In this document: one piece after another, positions 1 to 15,100 of the stretch
Layout: the number at the start of each line of letters is the position of its first letter
Position numbering within the stretch: position 1 is the first letter of the stretch
Assembly: GCA_020746105.1 (NCBI GenBank)
Contig: CM036618.1
Span: 95,536,122 to 95,600,121, forward strand
Reading direction: 5' to 3'
Length of the DNA: 64,000 bases
Origin: Trogon surrucura
Taxonomy: Eukaryota; Chordata; Aves; Trogoniformes; Trogonidae
Made by a program: the position numbers and the translations under genes
The notes under the pieces: generated by a model
Told to the model about the DNA's origin: nothing
The model's input: only the letters and a program-made list of their open reading frames with translations
Database searches by the model: none

Positions 1-3000
1 AACAGAGAATTTGAGTGAAGAAAATGGAGTCTAGAGAGTAGAGAAGAAAATAAACGTAAGAAAAGAAGATGTGGGAACTCAAAAAAAGAACTGGTAAGGG
101 AGCCAAAAGGGGCAGAAGGCACTTATGGTTTTCTTCTCCCTTGCTGTTGTGGGCAGCCATATGGGTTGATAGTTTTAGCATCACCTGGCAAGACAAATCG
201 TTTTGTTAGACATCAGTGAAGTGTGCAAATATTTTAGAATGCTTTTCCACCATCTTGTACTAGTGTATTAACATAAGTGCCTTGAACCTGAGGTGGGTTC
301 TTCTAAACAAATAAACATAACAAGAACTCCCTGTTTCACAGCAGTTAACTAGAAATAGTCTCTGCCAGTATAAAAGCTGTGAAATTGAAATGTTAATTTC
401 TTTCATGCCAAAGGTTTCAAAACAGTCTCTTTAGTTAGAAGATTGCATTTAATAGAATCCAGAACAATTTCCCTACAAAAATAATAAAAGTGAAAGCCTT
501 CCCTTGGTAATAAAACTATCGTGTTTCCTGAATGTCTGATGAGAACGCATTTTGGGATGCCGGATATGCAATCAAACACCAAATTATGTTGGTTTTCACG
601 TGAAAAATATAAGTGTTTTCTGTATATAGGCAAAAATGAGGTGCATATATATATGTGTGAGTTTCATTATTGGCACTACATTCCTTCTGATCAAACATGC
701 CTTGCTTAGAGAGAACATGGAAGAATGAAAATAGATGGTAAAGAGTGGAGAGGTAGCGCTCAGCTCTGGGACACAGGGCACAGTCCTTCCATCCCTGCTT
801 CAGCTTTTGCAGGGATACTCAGTGGTGGTTCCAGTACCACTTCCCATCATTGGCTGCACAGCAAGACAACACACAGGCAGACACTGAAAAACATATGTAT
901 CACTCTCAAGTAACTTCTCTGGCTGGGAACAAGGTCTACTACTTTACACAAGGATCATGCCTCAGCCACAGATGGCCTTCAAAAAGGCATTGGCCGGGGA
1001 ACTGAGCTACACCAGGACTTGGCACAAAATACAGTGACAGAATATGACACGCAGCCTCAGTTTTGCATGATTAAGACTTCCACTGAATTCTTGGACTACC
1101 CAGTTTCTCATAAATTGGAAATTCAGCTGTTGTTGGCAGTATTTGCCCTTATGTATACACGTCACATTTGAAGTCTTGCCAAGACAAGTCAAGAAAAAAA
1201 TTATTTGAACAAAAACTGAACACACTTCTTCCTGAACAAATGGGACATCCATGCAAAGATGATGAATTAGGTATCTAACTGCCACCGCTGCCAGTAACAG
1301 GTAGATGCCAAAGCCAGGCAAAACAGCCCAGAAGCACTCATCTGCATTATCAGGTATGCCAATGTCCACGGAAATTTGATCTGAGTTATCAAGCCATTGA
1401 CATTTCATGGGCCAAGGCCCTTCAAATCACACAGAAATGTAAAGCACCTTCCTCAGGGGATTATGGATCAGACCTTACTGAACACATAAAACTGGCCACA
1501 TACTTTGTTTCATAAATTTCCTTCTCTTTGAGGTGTGTATTTTAATAATTTAGTCAAAAAGGGACGCACACTGCTAAGTATGTCCTTTTTCTGCAGTATG
1601 ACAGCATTCATAGTGCAGGGAACCAACCCATTTGCTATGAATCTCATTTATTTACACTCACACAGCATATAGACTTCTTCAGGTGAAGTACAAGGGCTGA
1701 GACAGTTAAATATGAAGCTAACCCAGCTAGAGAGTAAGAAGCTTTCCAGAAAAAGAAACAGCTGTGCTCTCTACCTCTCTCCAAGAAACTTATTTAAGAG
1801 TTTTCCTTCTGATTTCCAGCCTGAAAGAGATAGTCCTAATCAAAAATTCAAGTCTAGGCCTTAACTCATTCACCTCTTTCTAACTCTGATGTGAAATCAG
1901 TGTTTTTGACAGGTTAGGTTTTGAAACTATGCAAGTAAGACCAAGCTCTGAGGCAAGTAGGAATAAGCTTAGCATGCAGAGTCTCTCAGAGAGTACTCTG
2001 TGTCCACCCAGAGAGGAGAAACTGGTCAGGGGTAAAAATACTTCAGAGGTTTGGGCTCTTTCTCAAGCGTACTTATGCTGTCTGAGCCTGAAATTTCACT
2101 GAAAATTCAAAATACCCTTATTTTTCTCCTAGAGAGAGTTTCATATTAAAAATAGACCTGCTTTAAAACTATTGCTTTTACTGATTTTCATACAAAAGTT
2201 ATCAGTTTGGTGTATATTTTCAACCATACCACTGTTTTCACAGGGTGGATTAAGTCACAAGGTACATAAAGGCAAAACTGTGAAAATTAAATTGACCAAA
2301 TTAAATTTCATTGAACTGTGCAATTGCCAATTCTAGCTCAGTGCTATATCTAAAAGGCTAAATCAAGCCTCAAAGCAGCACTGAAAACAAAGTCAAGATC
2401 CCAAGAGTGCTGCAGTTCATCTAAAATACATGGCAGCTGTGCCATGTTTCCTGTTGAGTACTTCTCTTTGCAGACACATAAACTGCTATCCCTGATGGCA
2501 GTAAAGAAAACTAATTGTGCAAATTATTTAAGAAAACCAGATGTGTACGTGTTTATTAACCAGGTTGAAAGCATGAATGAGGAAGTTCCTTTGGTGGGAA
2601 GTTATTAAACTCAAATTGAGGTCAAAGACAACCTGTAGAAATGGCATTTTATCAGGCATTGTCAAGCAAATGGGGTGAAAAAACTTCAGAAAGGCCAATA
2701 ACCCACATATGATTAAGTTTCAAGCTCATCCCTTTTGATATTAATTCTAGCCCGTGTTCCTGATCAGGAATAACATCACCAATGCAAGGCTATGAATGCA
2801 TGTAAATCTTGCTATCTTTTTTATGCTCTCTAGAGTGTGCCTGAGGTTTTCGTGGAGACCTGTGGCAGTAAATTTGAGAAGTCTTCTTTTTTTTATAGAA
2901 AACAAGGTATAATACACATGCAACCTTTAAAATTCCTTAATGAGTCCTCTCTTGTGTTATTCTCGACCAGCTTTATGCACATCACACAAGTTCTGCACTA

Positions 3001-3061
3001 ATGGCACTATTTTATAAAATCATTTTCAAAGGTATCTAAAAGAAAAGCAAGCAATTTATGC
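1..3061. other. No gene or repeat recognised
   Basis: This stretch is AT-rich, unique-looking DNA. The largest open frame is 133 codons on the minus strand at 1007-1408. It resembles no family I know and has no recognisable exon context. No repeat ends, RNA genes or promoter-like CpG clusters are visible. Confidence 0.5.
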
Positions 3062-3170
3062 TCACAGAATCAGAGAGTGTTAAGGGTTGGAAGGGATCTC
3101 AAAAGATCATCTAGTCCAGACCCCGTGCCAGAGCAGGATACCCTACAGTAGGTCACAATCCTCTACCGTA
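3062..3170 (-). mobile_element. CR1 LINE 3'-end fragment
   Basis: Read on the plus strand the fragment begins TCACAGAATCAGAGAGTG and runs into GGTTGGAAGGGATCTCAAAAG and ATCATCTAGTCCAGACCCC. This is the reverse complement of the conserved avian CR1 3' UTR. It continues through GCCAGAGCAGGA and a copy of TAGGTCACA, typical of one CR1 subfamily, then decays. Only about 100 bp of the 3' terminus is kept, the usual 5'-truncated form. No coding sequence is included. The left edge is clear and the right edge is approximate. Confidence 0.85.
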
Positions 3171-6100
3171 GGTCATATAAGATTGAGTCTGAGTTTGCTG
3201 TTTATATTAGAGAAGACAGTCCTGAAGAGAAGATATGTTCAGCTGAAGGTTGGATGTCCAGTTTGCAGAGTCAAGTTGTCAGATTCAGGAGGCTGCTCAA
3301 AGTTAAAATTTCCTAAAGAGCCTGACACAAGGTCTTTATCAAAGGCAGGAAAAGTGACATTGCTCTGCTGACATTCCCTCCTTTGAAGGATGCTGTTGTT
3401 TAGTACTTCAGTTGTTCAGGGGTTGCACTTTGATATGGTAGATATGTAAAATCTGACAGGGTAAATGCACGCAGAGCATGTGTGCAGCCTATGTGCCCTC
3501 TGTGCAGTTCCCCTGGAGGGAAACAATTTCAAGTCTATCACATCAGTCATTTGGAGCTCCCTTGGATGATGCCCTGACAAATACCCCACAGAGAAACGTT
3601 GTATCGAATATAATGAGCAGACAGGCTCTCTCCACCTCCAGCTTCTAGGTACAGTCAAATAAGAAACAGTAAGCTCAAAATGGCTAAAGTTTGGACCCTT
3701 AAACTGAGGTAAAGCACGAGATGCAGCAGAACTGGCACAATTCTACGATTCAAGCTCCATGCAGAGAAGAGACTAGTCTACCTGAGAACATCTACATAAA
3801 TGTCTCAGACAGCCCTAAAAAAAAAATGGAGAAGTTGTAAGAAAGTTTCACAATTCCACCATATGTTTTCTTGTCTTTATCAAGAAGTGATCTACAAACC
3901 TCAGTAAAGCCTCATTGGTAGTGATGGTTTCATGAAACGACTTTGCCAGTGTTCACTGTGTGGTGAGTGACTTCTCCTTGCTCCCTTCGATTTTGTGAAA
4001 TAAACTGTGCAAATATTTGTGTGGGAAAGAATAGGGGACGACAGGTCAAATGTACCTCCTATGCCTGTGGAGATGATTATAAGGAGGCTAACGAATCTGG
4101 GTTTTATTCACAGGTCTGCACACCTATCTCTGTGGAGAGATGCAACTGTATCTCAGGTCAGGGTTATAAAAAGAATAGCCATCCATTCCCTAAGGATCCA
4201 ATTCACCTCTGCAGAGAAGCAGCACACTGACTCCTACTTATGCCTATTCTTGATGGCTTAGCAAATCAGTGACCCTATGCTAGATGTTTGCAAAGGGATG
4301 CACATCATGCTTGAAAGGTACATTTCAGTGAATTTACCAATTGTTTCTTGAACAGCTCTGACCAATTTTATAAAGTGAATTACAATTATTTTTACATGTT
4401 CTATATGTGGAGGGTTTAGCATTTATTAGAAAAGTATTTTCCCTCTGGAAAACAAAACGAAACCAAAACATGTTACTCCTCCTCTTCTCTTATTGTTTAA
4501 GAAACAAAGAATGCCATAGTTAAAGCCTGCCTTCATGACATTTGCTGAGCCTGTAGAGTTTAGTAGGATCTGGGGAATATGTTTTTAGACCGTATATTCA
4601 ATTTTTGTTGTCATTCCCAATATACCTCTATTACATTGATAGAAAAATATTTGCTTTTTCTATTGCCAAATGCCGTGCACTAGATGAAGTGCCTGTTCTA
4701 TATGTAGAAGTAACTGAGCGTGCTAAAAAGAAAGGCTGCTGTTACGGTCAGCATAACTTCAGGTCAGAGCAAGGAAAAAAATTCATAGCAAGACTTCAGT
4801 CCACATTTTCCCTCCTTCGAACAACAGATGTGCTGTAGTGAACCACAGCTTAAGCCTTGATTAACTGAATGTTGCCTGCATCCCATAGAAAGGGCACAGG
4901 CACACTTTGCAACTTGTTGTTGTGTTGGCTGTGGTTTTCCTCTTTGCTTTTCTTTCATGAATGGAAAAGCAGGGTCTCTCTGGTGGGCGGCACCGCACTG
5001 CATGGTGCTGCACACCCTGAAACACTGCTGGGACACACAGCCCAGGCTGCGCTGCAGAAAAGTTGGGGCTGCCCACTCTGCATGGAAAAAATCACTAATA
5101 ACCCTTTTTTCTACCACTGCAAACTTAATTGAAAGAATATATCCAAACCTCTACAGAGTTTCCAAAGGTAGAGGTGCCTGCCGGTCAGCATGAGCAGCCT
5201 GGGACCTTGCAACAGGCAGGGCAGAGCTGGAAGCTCTCTGCCAAGGGGTTGTCCGTGCCTGAGATACAAGGCACCAGCAACCCTCCAAGAGCAGGCCTGG
5301 GAAAAGATCAGTGGTGAGCATAAATGTGACATCCACACCTTCCTCCTCCTTCCCTGAGCCTTGCTTAACCTGGACCCCACACTGTGAGTCAGACAATTCA
5401 GCACTTGGCTTTCCATGAGAGGGGAAGACGGGAGACAACATCCTTCTCCAAAATGCACTGGTACCAGGCAAGCAATGAAGTGTACAATAGCCCACCTGGA
5501 GTATCAGGCCAACTGCCTTACCATTTCAGTCCTAATTCATTTTAACAGTGACAAGGCTGCCCAGGATGAGAGATCAAAAGCTTTATAAAATTAGGTTGTG
5601 CAAGTGTTTGGCTCAAGGCATCTAAGTAGCTTTAAATAGCTGTTTAGGACTGTGACTGTCACTGAAAAAGTCCTGAGCTGAATTAAGATCAAGTTCAAGT
5701 TTGCTTGCAGGACCAGCCAAACCCTTGCCTCCAGAAATTGACTTTCCACTATAAAGTGACAAGCAGTGCCAAAGGTGCTCTGGCCCGCATTATATTCCTT
5801 CTAGTTTGAAAAGGCTAGGGTTTGCAGTATGCAGCTTGATGTTTCAAAAAGCAGAGGAAAAAAAAAAAAAAACACAACAATAATCCAATCCCTTCCAGAG
5901 AAAACTAACAATACAACATAGGGATCTCAAGTTCCTCTGCTAATATTTCCTCAAATTATGGAAGTGCTATATTGGTAGAACAGAAAATCAAAAGAGCAGA
6001 GAAACATGCAATCTAAATTACAAAAAGGGAAGAAAAAAATGTATTAAGGATAAGGAAAAATATCTTAAGTATAAAGGGAAATAAATATCTTAGGGAAAGG

Positions 6101-9100
6101 GAATATTACAGATAATACTCTTTTATCTTTCCATCCTGCCTTTTCCCTCCCCCTGTTCTCCCCCTGAAAACTTAGCTGATTTGACAATTAAATCCAACAG
6201 GCAGATGAAGGCCTTAGAAGTACAAAGAAGCTAGAAATGATATGAGAAAAGAGCATCTGTGAGGAAAAGACTTTTTTTTATCCTTGATGAGACCAAGTTT
6301 TGCAGTGCTACCTCATGAAGTACAAACGTTCTAAATGTCTCATCACAGGAATGATGTTAACGGAAAGTTGCCCCTCTCCAGGCACTTGGGTCGAGCGATC
6401 ACCACACAGAGCACCTCCATATACTAGGATCTGGTGTGCACACTACAAGATTTTTTTTCTGTTTTCTGGAACGTGGCTGTGTATTATGAAAAGCTTCTCA
6501 GGTGGAAAAATAAATCTATGTATTGCAAAGATGAATGGATAAGCAGAAAAAAACCACCTGTTCAAGATGCAGGATCCTAGCCAGAATTAGATGTTTGATC
6601 TGAATCACCAAAACCTTGCTTCAGTTTGTGTGATGGTAAGTCAGATGTGCAGAAACTTCTTGTACATGAGCCACAGCACTGCTAAGAGACTAAAGTGAAT
6701 AGCGTATAAAATATGATTTCATAAACCTATCAAGGAAGTGTTGCAGAAATTAAAGAATTCTCAATTTGTAATGAATTTTTAACCAACAGATCAATGTTTT
6801 CTTTAACTGTTTAACTAGAACAAGTGCCAGTTGAAAGTTCTGAGAAAAACAGTGTATGCCATTAGGACTGCTACTCTGAAAATAATTGTTTCTGTTTCTT
6901 CTCAAAAGTCACAATATTTACATAAATACTTCACTTTTGTCATCTGATCATCTACTCTCACCTCGGAAGCATTTCAGTACTTTGAGAGGCAGTTGGAGCA
7001 AGGTGTCTGTGCCCCATTTGCAGAAGGGGTAGGATTTTCCTTGGGGGAGCAGATCCAGTACCACTTTTACAGAAGTCACTGTAGACGTCAGTGTGATACT
7101 GAATTACAGGACGTCCCTCTTCTTGCTTTCCTGTTATTTATGAAATATAACTGAGAACTGTTGGCCTGTTTAGATTTCAGCATCAAGAATATATTTCATC
7201 TGCAAATCTTTAAGAACAATCATAGCCTTGTAAAAGTTCAACACAACGTTAAAAGGCCTTAATATGCAAAAGGTCATCAAGCAAGTTGAGCTGTGCCATC
7301 CCCCATCCCTCTCATCCACAGGGCACTGGGATGAGTCGATACCCTTCAAGGCAGTCTTCAGCCTCCATACTAGAGAAGAAACCAACCCACCAGCAACAGA
7401 CCCTACACTTCAAAGTCTGTCAAGGACAAACAAACACAGCTATTTTCTTCATCAAAGAAAACTATAGTTGCAGTCCAAGATGTGAATTAATATATGTCGA
7501 CATAACCCTTCTTTGTGAACTGGGACAATATTGTAGGCTATTTACCGTTCTTGGATGTGGCAATGCTCTTCTCCCAACAAGCCCAGGATTTACTAAATCT
7601 CTTCAGCCAGAAGGAGATGTGATGATGCTTCATAGAATGACAGCCTGATGGGGAATCAGGTCCCACAGACACAGAGCGAGACTGTGGAGTGTCTGGTACT
7701 ACCATGTCCACAGGGCACTTCAGCAGCACGGTATGGCTCAGTTCAGCAGCCAGCTGTCACAAGCAGTAAATTACACAAGTCATGAGGCTTGAACAACAAG
7801 ATAATTAACAAAAATGATTGATGCAGACAGAAAAAGAGCAACACCTTATTTTGATTACTTGTCTTCACACATACACGTAATGAAGGATCTGTCTGTGGGC
7901 AGGAGAGCTATTTACAGGCTGGTAAGGGCCCTTTTTCCAGCTCCTTCTCACTGCCATGTGTAAAGGAACTTTACCTTGTACACTTCATTTTCTGTTGCAG
8001 AGCCTGATATATGACTCTCATTCTTATTTTTGGCAAGTAACATGAACTCTCCAGGCAAATTTGACTGTTTAGCAACAATTGAGATTTCTGCATAAAAACT
8101 GTTGACTCTAGCTTTTACATGGTGGCTTTAGTCACACTTTATGTCTTTTTGTCAACAAACAGTCATTAATTTCTTGCAGTTACAGTCAATATCTGATATC
8201 ATTTTGCCCTCTTTATGTTAGTGTCTGACCTTCCCCTGTTCTACTCGTAACAAAGTTGTCTTTTACCTTGCCTGTGCAGCAGGCAGTTTAGAGGGACATT
8301 AAACCAAGCAAAATACTAAAACATAAAATAACAAGAAAATAAAAGTGTGACAGAATTCTTTCTGAAACTCCAAAGAAGAGGAAGAAATGAGCAGGTGCCT
8401 GAAACTGAAGAGTTCTCTGCGAGTGTCTTGCAGCTGCCCAGCTGGCAGGTAGTAGGCCAGATAGTAGCACGAATAAATGTATGTGAATAAGTACACTTGC
8501 CTTGAATTCACAGAAGTTTCATTGTCTCCAGATAATGGAAACTTAGGTCATTAAAATCTGATTAACCACCTTATTTTAGTGCATTTCTACCATCTTTACA
8601 GGTCCTTTCCTACATGGATCTTCGTGTGGAAGCACTATCCATTCAAAGAGATGTGTCGCTACTTCAGTTTTCCTGAGACATTCATTTAGGGGAAGGGCAG
8701 GTGTTTTTCTCACACTGCTGATGCAGAAACTACTGGAAGAAAGGTTTTGCCACTCTTCAAATCAATGGCCAGTCCACTAAGTCAACTAAATAGTGAGAAA
8801 CCTTTGAAAGGATTAGTGAGCAGAGAATGGTCAAGTTAATTAATATGCAATTTCATTTAAAAAAAAAAAGTCGTTCAGTTCCATCCATTTCAAATAACTT
8901 CTCCAAATACAAAATCTCATGATGGATAGTCAAAACCTTTAATGATGACCTGTAGTGAGAAAGATGAACTTTAAAAAAGTTTTGAAATAATATTACTAAG
9001 GAAATGGTGCTGGGTAAGGAAAATGTTTGGTGCAATTAATCAAAGTGTCAGAGAAATGTCCTAGAGAGATGTCTGGGGGAAGCTCAGATGAAACTATGGT

Positions 9101-12100
9101 GAAACCAGAGAAAATAGAGTGTTAAAAATGGTGTAACATGGCAAAAACTTCAACATCTGAAAAGTATGTGAGAAGGGACTCAAGAAGCTTGGAATGGGAA
9201 AACAGAACATAAAAGTCCACTGAGAAGGAAAATAATATGCCAAGAGATGAAAGTGGAAAGAAAATCAATCCACTGGCAGAACATTTTGGGTTTCAAAATG
9301 ATCTGATTATGATGGAGTTTATAAAGGAAAAGAAAGATTTTGCATTCAGGACACACTATTAAATATGTCCTTACTGTTCAAAACTCAGGCACTTTCAGCC
9401 TGTAACTTTTGCATATTAATCTTCATTACAAAATTGCACAGTCTTGACTTACATTCTGTAGTATATCTCATTGCTTGGCTAAGGCACCAGTTAAATAAAT
9501 ACGGAATTGTCAGAAGCAATAGGTTAGTGTTTTCTATGTTCTCACCTATAACAAGCATATTTGACAATAGACTTGAAAAATGAATAGCTAAAAAATTTCT
9601 AAAATGACTGTCTTTGTTGTTTCTAATATTTCTAAGTAAAAGTAAGCTAAGCAATGGTTTTCAATTCATTTGATACTAGAGGGTTTCAGTTCTCCAGAAG
9701 TTCTTTCTAGAATACAATTCACAACAGAATTACCTGTAAGGTTAAACAAAATAATAAAAGCTGGTACTGTTATCCAGAATGATCTCTACAGAGTTTCTCC
9801 TTTTTTACCAGAATAATTTTTACATTTCACCAGTATTATCAGTCAGTCACCTCTGCATCAAGGAGCAAAGGTGTTCAAGACTGCACAGGTTTGCTTCAAT
9901 AAACAAAACATTCAACAGGGATAGATATGGATTTAGTTGAGAAAGCACCAGATATCCTCTATCAGCTCAAGCTAGAATTAAGTCAGTTGCAAAAATAATA
10001 TTTACTCTTTCTGGTTCTTTGCTACATCTGCACTTAACCAGTTTTTCTTTATAAAAAAAATACCTGGAGCATCAGTAAAATATGTATTTCTCCAGTCTGT
10101 CTGATATGAGACTATACTTAGAAGTAAGCGCTAAAAAGACAGAAATTATGCATTTACATCAGTACTGGTTTTAAAGTAAACCTCTTCAACATTGAGTCTA
10201 TTTATTTCTACATAGTTTAACCCTATCTTTATTTGAAAGTGACCTCACTGTGGTTAACTAGGGATGGACAAGCTGCAAGATAAATCACCTGGGGATATAT
10301 TTGAATGACCACATGTTTAACATTCTGCTGAAATTTCCATTCTCCACGCATTCATTCCTTTCCTGGTTTCTTTCAAGAGCTCCTGCCATCCTTTCCTATT
10401 CCATTCAGGATCATGCCAGAGGCTAACAGCAGAGAACAATGAACATAACCAGGGATCCAGGAAATCACTCAATAGTGGGGAGCGATGATTGCAAGGAGGG
10501 TGGGCAGGAGGGAGAAGAGAATCCTCCAAAGAGTGAGATGAGAAGCTGTGAAGATCTGGAGAGTCAGTCAGCAGTATAGGAAGCAGATGGGAGGAAGAAG
10601 GTGCTCAGATACTGCAGGACATTTAGAGTGCTGTAGAACAGGGAAGATACCTGATAGTTAGATACTGTGACATCAGCTCTCCTATGGCATTTCATGAAAC
10701 TTGCAGCATTTTCAAAACAATCAACATTTCATACTAAAGTACTGAAAAATATAGAAATAATTTCCTATTGAGATGAAGTTTTGAATCGTTTTTTTCCTCA
10801 ACTATTCTATTTAAAGACTAAGAAATATTTGCAGGCAACTGGAGAGAGAGAGTAATTACACCATCTTGCTACAGGTCTTGCTACAGTAGGTTTAACCAGA
10901 CTTGTGCTTGTGATCTTGACACAGTGGAGGAACAGTCCTTCAGGATGGGTGAAGAAAGGTACAAGTAGTTCTGCCTCAGATCATAAGTCATTCAGCAGCT
11001 TACAGACAAGACATGGCCTTGGCCACTGGATTATGCGTGCTGTGTAGAAATAGGATGAAAATGGAATATCTTCACTATGTTTATAGATTACCTCAGTCAG
11101 GCTGTTTACACTTTTCCATATTGTTCTTCATGGAATTAAAAGCAAACAAACAAACAAATTACTCGAAAATTTGACTTTTTCTCCCAATCAAGGGAAAAGC
11201 AAGTGTTGATGATAGAATTTCTCCAGGGATGAGAAATGCAGTCTTCCCAATAGTTTTGCTGCACTGTCCCCACTACATGCTATTTGTCCCCATCAAATAT
11301 GACTGTGATAATATCTTTTGTAACAGAAGATGTCCCTAGCTGCACTGTGCCAAGACTGCTTTTAAGTGACATTCAGGAAAGCAGCAGAGCACAGAGGTAA
11401 AGAACAGGGGCTGCCTCTCTCCAGTATGGCACTCACCTCCTTCATGATGGATTGAGCAGCACAAAGCAGATGATCAGAAGGCTGGTAAATGACAATGGAA
11501 GATTCACAAAGGACGAAAGTTAAGGAAATTAATAAGCAATGCAATTTTAGAGGAGTCACAAGGTCAGCTGGTGAGACTTCATGCGCACAATAATTAACAG
11601 GAGGAAGTATAAATATTTCTAAGTCTTATTTTCTCTCTTCTCCTCCCCTTCTGTTACATTGGCCCTGCTTCCATTTTGTGTTTCACACATCAACCGCAGT
11701 AACAGCCCAAATTTACTGCACATGTTGCAAACACAAGTGATAAACCAGGAATTAATTACACATATGATGAGAGAAATCTATTGTCTATGACTACTACACA
11801 TCTAAAGCTAGTACTAGCTTATATAGAACTATAACCCTGTGTTCACTCCATGCAAACTTCTGCCAACTGTACTGCAGAGGGTACATCCACAGGATAATTA
11901 GGTGTCCTTATAATGACTAATTCCTACACATCTTTTGTTCTTTCTACTCACCTGTCAAATTATAGTCTGAAATCCTAAACTAGATTCCACAGAAAGGGAT
12001 TTACAAAAGTCAGCACACCAATAAAAACCTTGTTGCCCTTATAAAACATGGGAGTCAGTTGTCAGTTGCAGAGGAAAATTTCTAAATCCAATGAGAAACT

Positions 12101-15100
12101 GAAACTTTGAATCTTACTTACTAAGCTAGGCTCTCAGGTCATCTCTTTCAGATACAGGGCATAGATCCCAACCCTTCTTTAAAGTGCAACATTATTTTAT
12201 AGTACCTGTTCAAGAGAAGGGAGCAGTACTCCTCTTTATTGAATGTCCTTGTTATTTGCACACGTTAGAAATTTCTCCAGAGCAAGAGAGATGACAATGT
12301 CCTATCCATTCAGCTATGGGCTAATCTGGTAAGGACACTAAGCTCTTCCTGTTAAATGATTCTACTTTGCACTGGAAAATTTGGAAGGCTGAAATAAAGA
12401 GTGACAAAATGGAACTACCAGTTAACCCAATTCCCGGGGAAATCCTGGGATCCCGTCTGTGTTGTAGAGACTGTATGTGTATGTTACCTAACAAATGCTT
12501 TGGAAAAAATTAGAAAAGACCTCAGAGTTGGAGGCACTATTGGAATAATCTTTCTTAGTGCACCATTATGTACAGAAATAAGAGAAATCCTTCACAGAAG
12601 GGTCTGGTCCTGCAGGTATGCAGGAAATCAGTTTGACAAACTGAATATATGCAGGGTCAGCTGGAGAAGGAAAGCCACATCAGGTTTTTTGTGTGAAACG
12701 TCTATCAAGTTATTCTGGGCAGGCAAGAACAAAGAGACTTAAGCTGTCACAAGAAAATTGTGGGAATATGGGAAAGATGCATCCTCTTGCAAATACTAGA
12801 TACCTAGGAAATTATATTTCGTTGGTATTTAAGGCTGAATTCTCAGAAATACCAACATGTTGAGGAACTGTGCTGTTGTGGCTGTGTTGGTGGCATGAAC
12901 CACCCCTGCACTATCTCCCAGAGCAAGGTAAACAGAGGATCCAGCAGATGTTTCGCAAGGTGAAAGAGGCAGGGTAGATCCCAGTTCTCCACTGGTGGGC
13001 AGTTCACTGAAAAAAATCTGTATCAAAAGCACCATTTGGAGTAATCAACAGTGCTTCATGTATATCAGGGTTAAACCATGTCAAGAGTTGAGGCCATGGT
13101 TTACTCCCTTCTCAATCTTGCAGCAACCAGAACTGTGTCACCAGAGGAAGACTGGTACCAACTGCTACAGGAGTAAGACAACAAACTGGAGATGTTTACA
13201 TACAGACATCAGCACCAACGAACAGCTCCACCATGTACACCTCTCCAGAATGAGCAATTTACAACTTAGAAAGTGGTCAGTGGGGACACCCTCAAAACAG
13301 AAAAAAAAAAAATAAGAGTACTGCTGTTCTAAAGCAACCACAGAAGTTTCAACAAATGGTACACAGAGCAGCACTGAAGGAATTGATGATAAGCCTATGG
13401 TGGACATATAGCAGAAAGCCAAAACCACAGTGGGAGACCAAGGGGTTGGTTCAAGCTAGATTTCTGGGTAAAATTTGTAGGACTCCTCAGGAAAAGAGGA
13501 AGCTGAAAGCAAAAAAAGTAGTTCAGCTCCACTTTGATTGCAAGGTGATATCAGGTATGAAAATCACTGAATATGTGGAAAGAATCTTAAGTCGTGCTAG
13601 GAAGAAATGGGATGATAAAATCCTCAGGATGTAGATGGGTAAAGGCATGACCCATCATTTTGCCTGTCTTGATTTCCACATAAAAACTGCCCAGTATTTA
13701 TTTTGCCTTCTGTATTTTATAACAGAAGTAAAGAACAAGCAGTTGTAGGGGAGAGAAAAGAAGCAGTCTGGTTTTGTAAGCCTATTAGAACTCTGAGAAG
13801 AAAAAAAGGGGCTGATGGAAAACATAAAGAAGGACACTAATTTAAATTCAAATTCGTTTAAAATTAATTTTAATTTACAAGTTTTGTAACAAATAAAGAT
13901 GTGAACTAGGATGGTCTGTTAGTAAAAATAATACAAGTAAGAACGTATTGAAGATGAAGCCCAGTAGGTTTCTGAAAGCGTTGAAGTGTGATTACTGCAG
14001 CAAAACTGTTTTAACTGCTCAGGAAATCAGGTGGTCCCCTTCCAACATTTTTATTGCTAAACCTGTATCTCTGTTAAACTAAGAGAGCTATCAGGTACTT
14101 CAAGAGCTGCAATAGAAAGAAAGAGGCACATGGGCCACACAAGGAGCCACATCTCTCCTGCATTTCATTATTTCACACATCTGCTGCCTCTGACACTCTA
14201 AGTCATCCCAATGCCTGTTGGTTAAGGAGAACGTTGGTATAGAGTTACTCAGTGCCCTGAACCATCCCCTTTTGAAATAGGGAGAGAGCAGGATCATGGG
14301 ATCTCTCCTTCAAGTACATTTCATTCAGCATTTGAGGAAAGAAGAAAACAAAACAAAATAAAAAACAACCACAAAACCACAGTCCCCATCTCACTTCCAT
14401 TTCGTGAGTTCTTTTTTCCTGCTTTTCCTGTCACACTGTAAAGCAACATCAGAAAGAACGCCTGTTTTCCCAGTGAAGGATTTAATTTCTAATTAAGTTT
14501 TTCATGTTTAAAATAGGAAACAGAATGTTTTATATTCTGGGAATTAAAGAAAGCAGAATGGCTGGCATTTATGGGTCAGTCTTTTGCGCTTTTGTAGCTC
14601 AGCAGTAATTGTAGAGAAGCCACACATACTGTGACAAACTGAAATTATCTCTGGGGTGTTCTTCTGTCAAACAAGTTGATTCACATCTCATCTGCTTTCT
14701 GAAAGAGATGAAAACGAGTCTGCTACATTACGTCTGCTGTCAAAGGAGAGGATGGATTCAACCCCCTTTAAAGTGACAGTGAACTTTTTACTGTCTTTGC
14801 CTGAAGAGTGAGCACATAGGGTTTGACTTTATCTGCAGGGAATAAACCTTATCTCATGTGTAAAGAACACAGAGATATGTCCAAAAGACTTTCAGATTTG
14901 GTCCTTTGGGCCTAAAGCAAAAACTCATTTAACTTTCAGATTGTGTCTGCCTTCCTAAAGTTTTCTGATTCAATTCATTTTGAAAGGTGTCTGAACAACA
15001 GCTCTGTTTGAGAGGAGGTGACGTCCCAGCACTCCTTGAGCACTTGTTTTAACCAGGAAATTAGAATTCAGCAGCTTGCACAGGAAAGGAGGGCAGAGAC

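Noticed and set aside
1007-1408. 133-codon minus-strand open frame
   Set aside because: No recognised motif or repeat context. A single unsupported frame in AT-rich DNA is not enough to call a gene.
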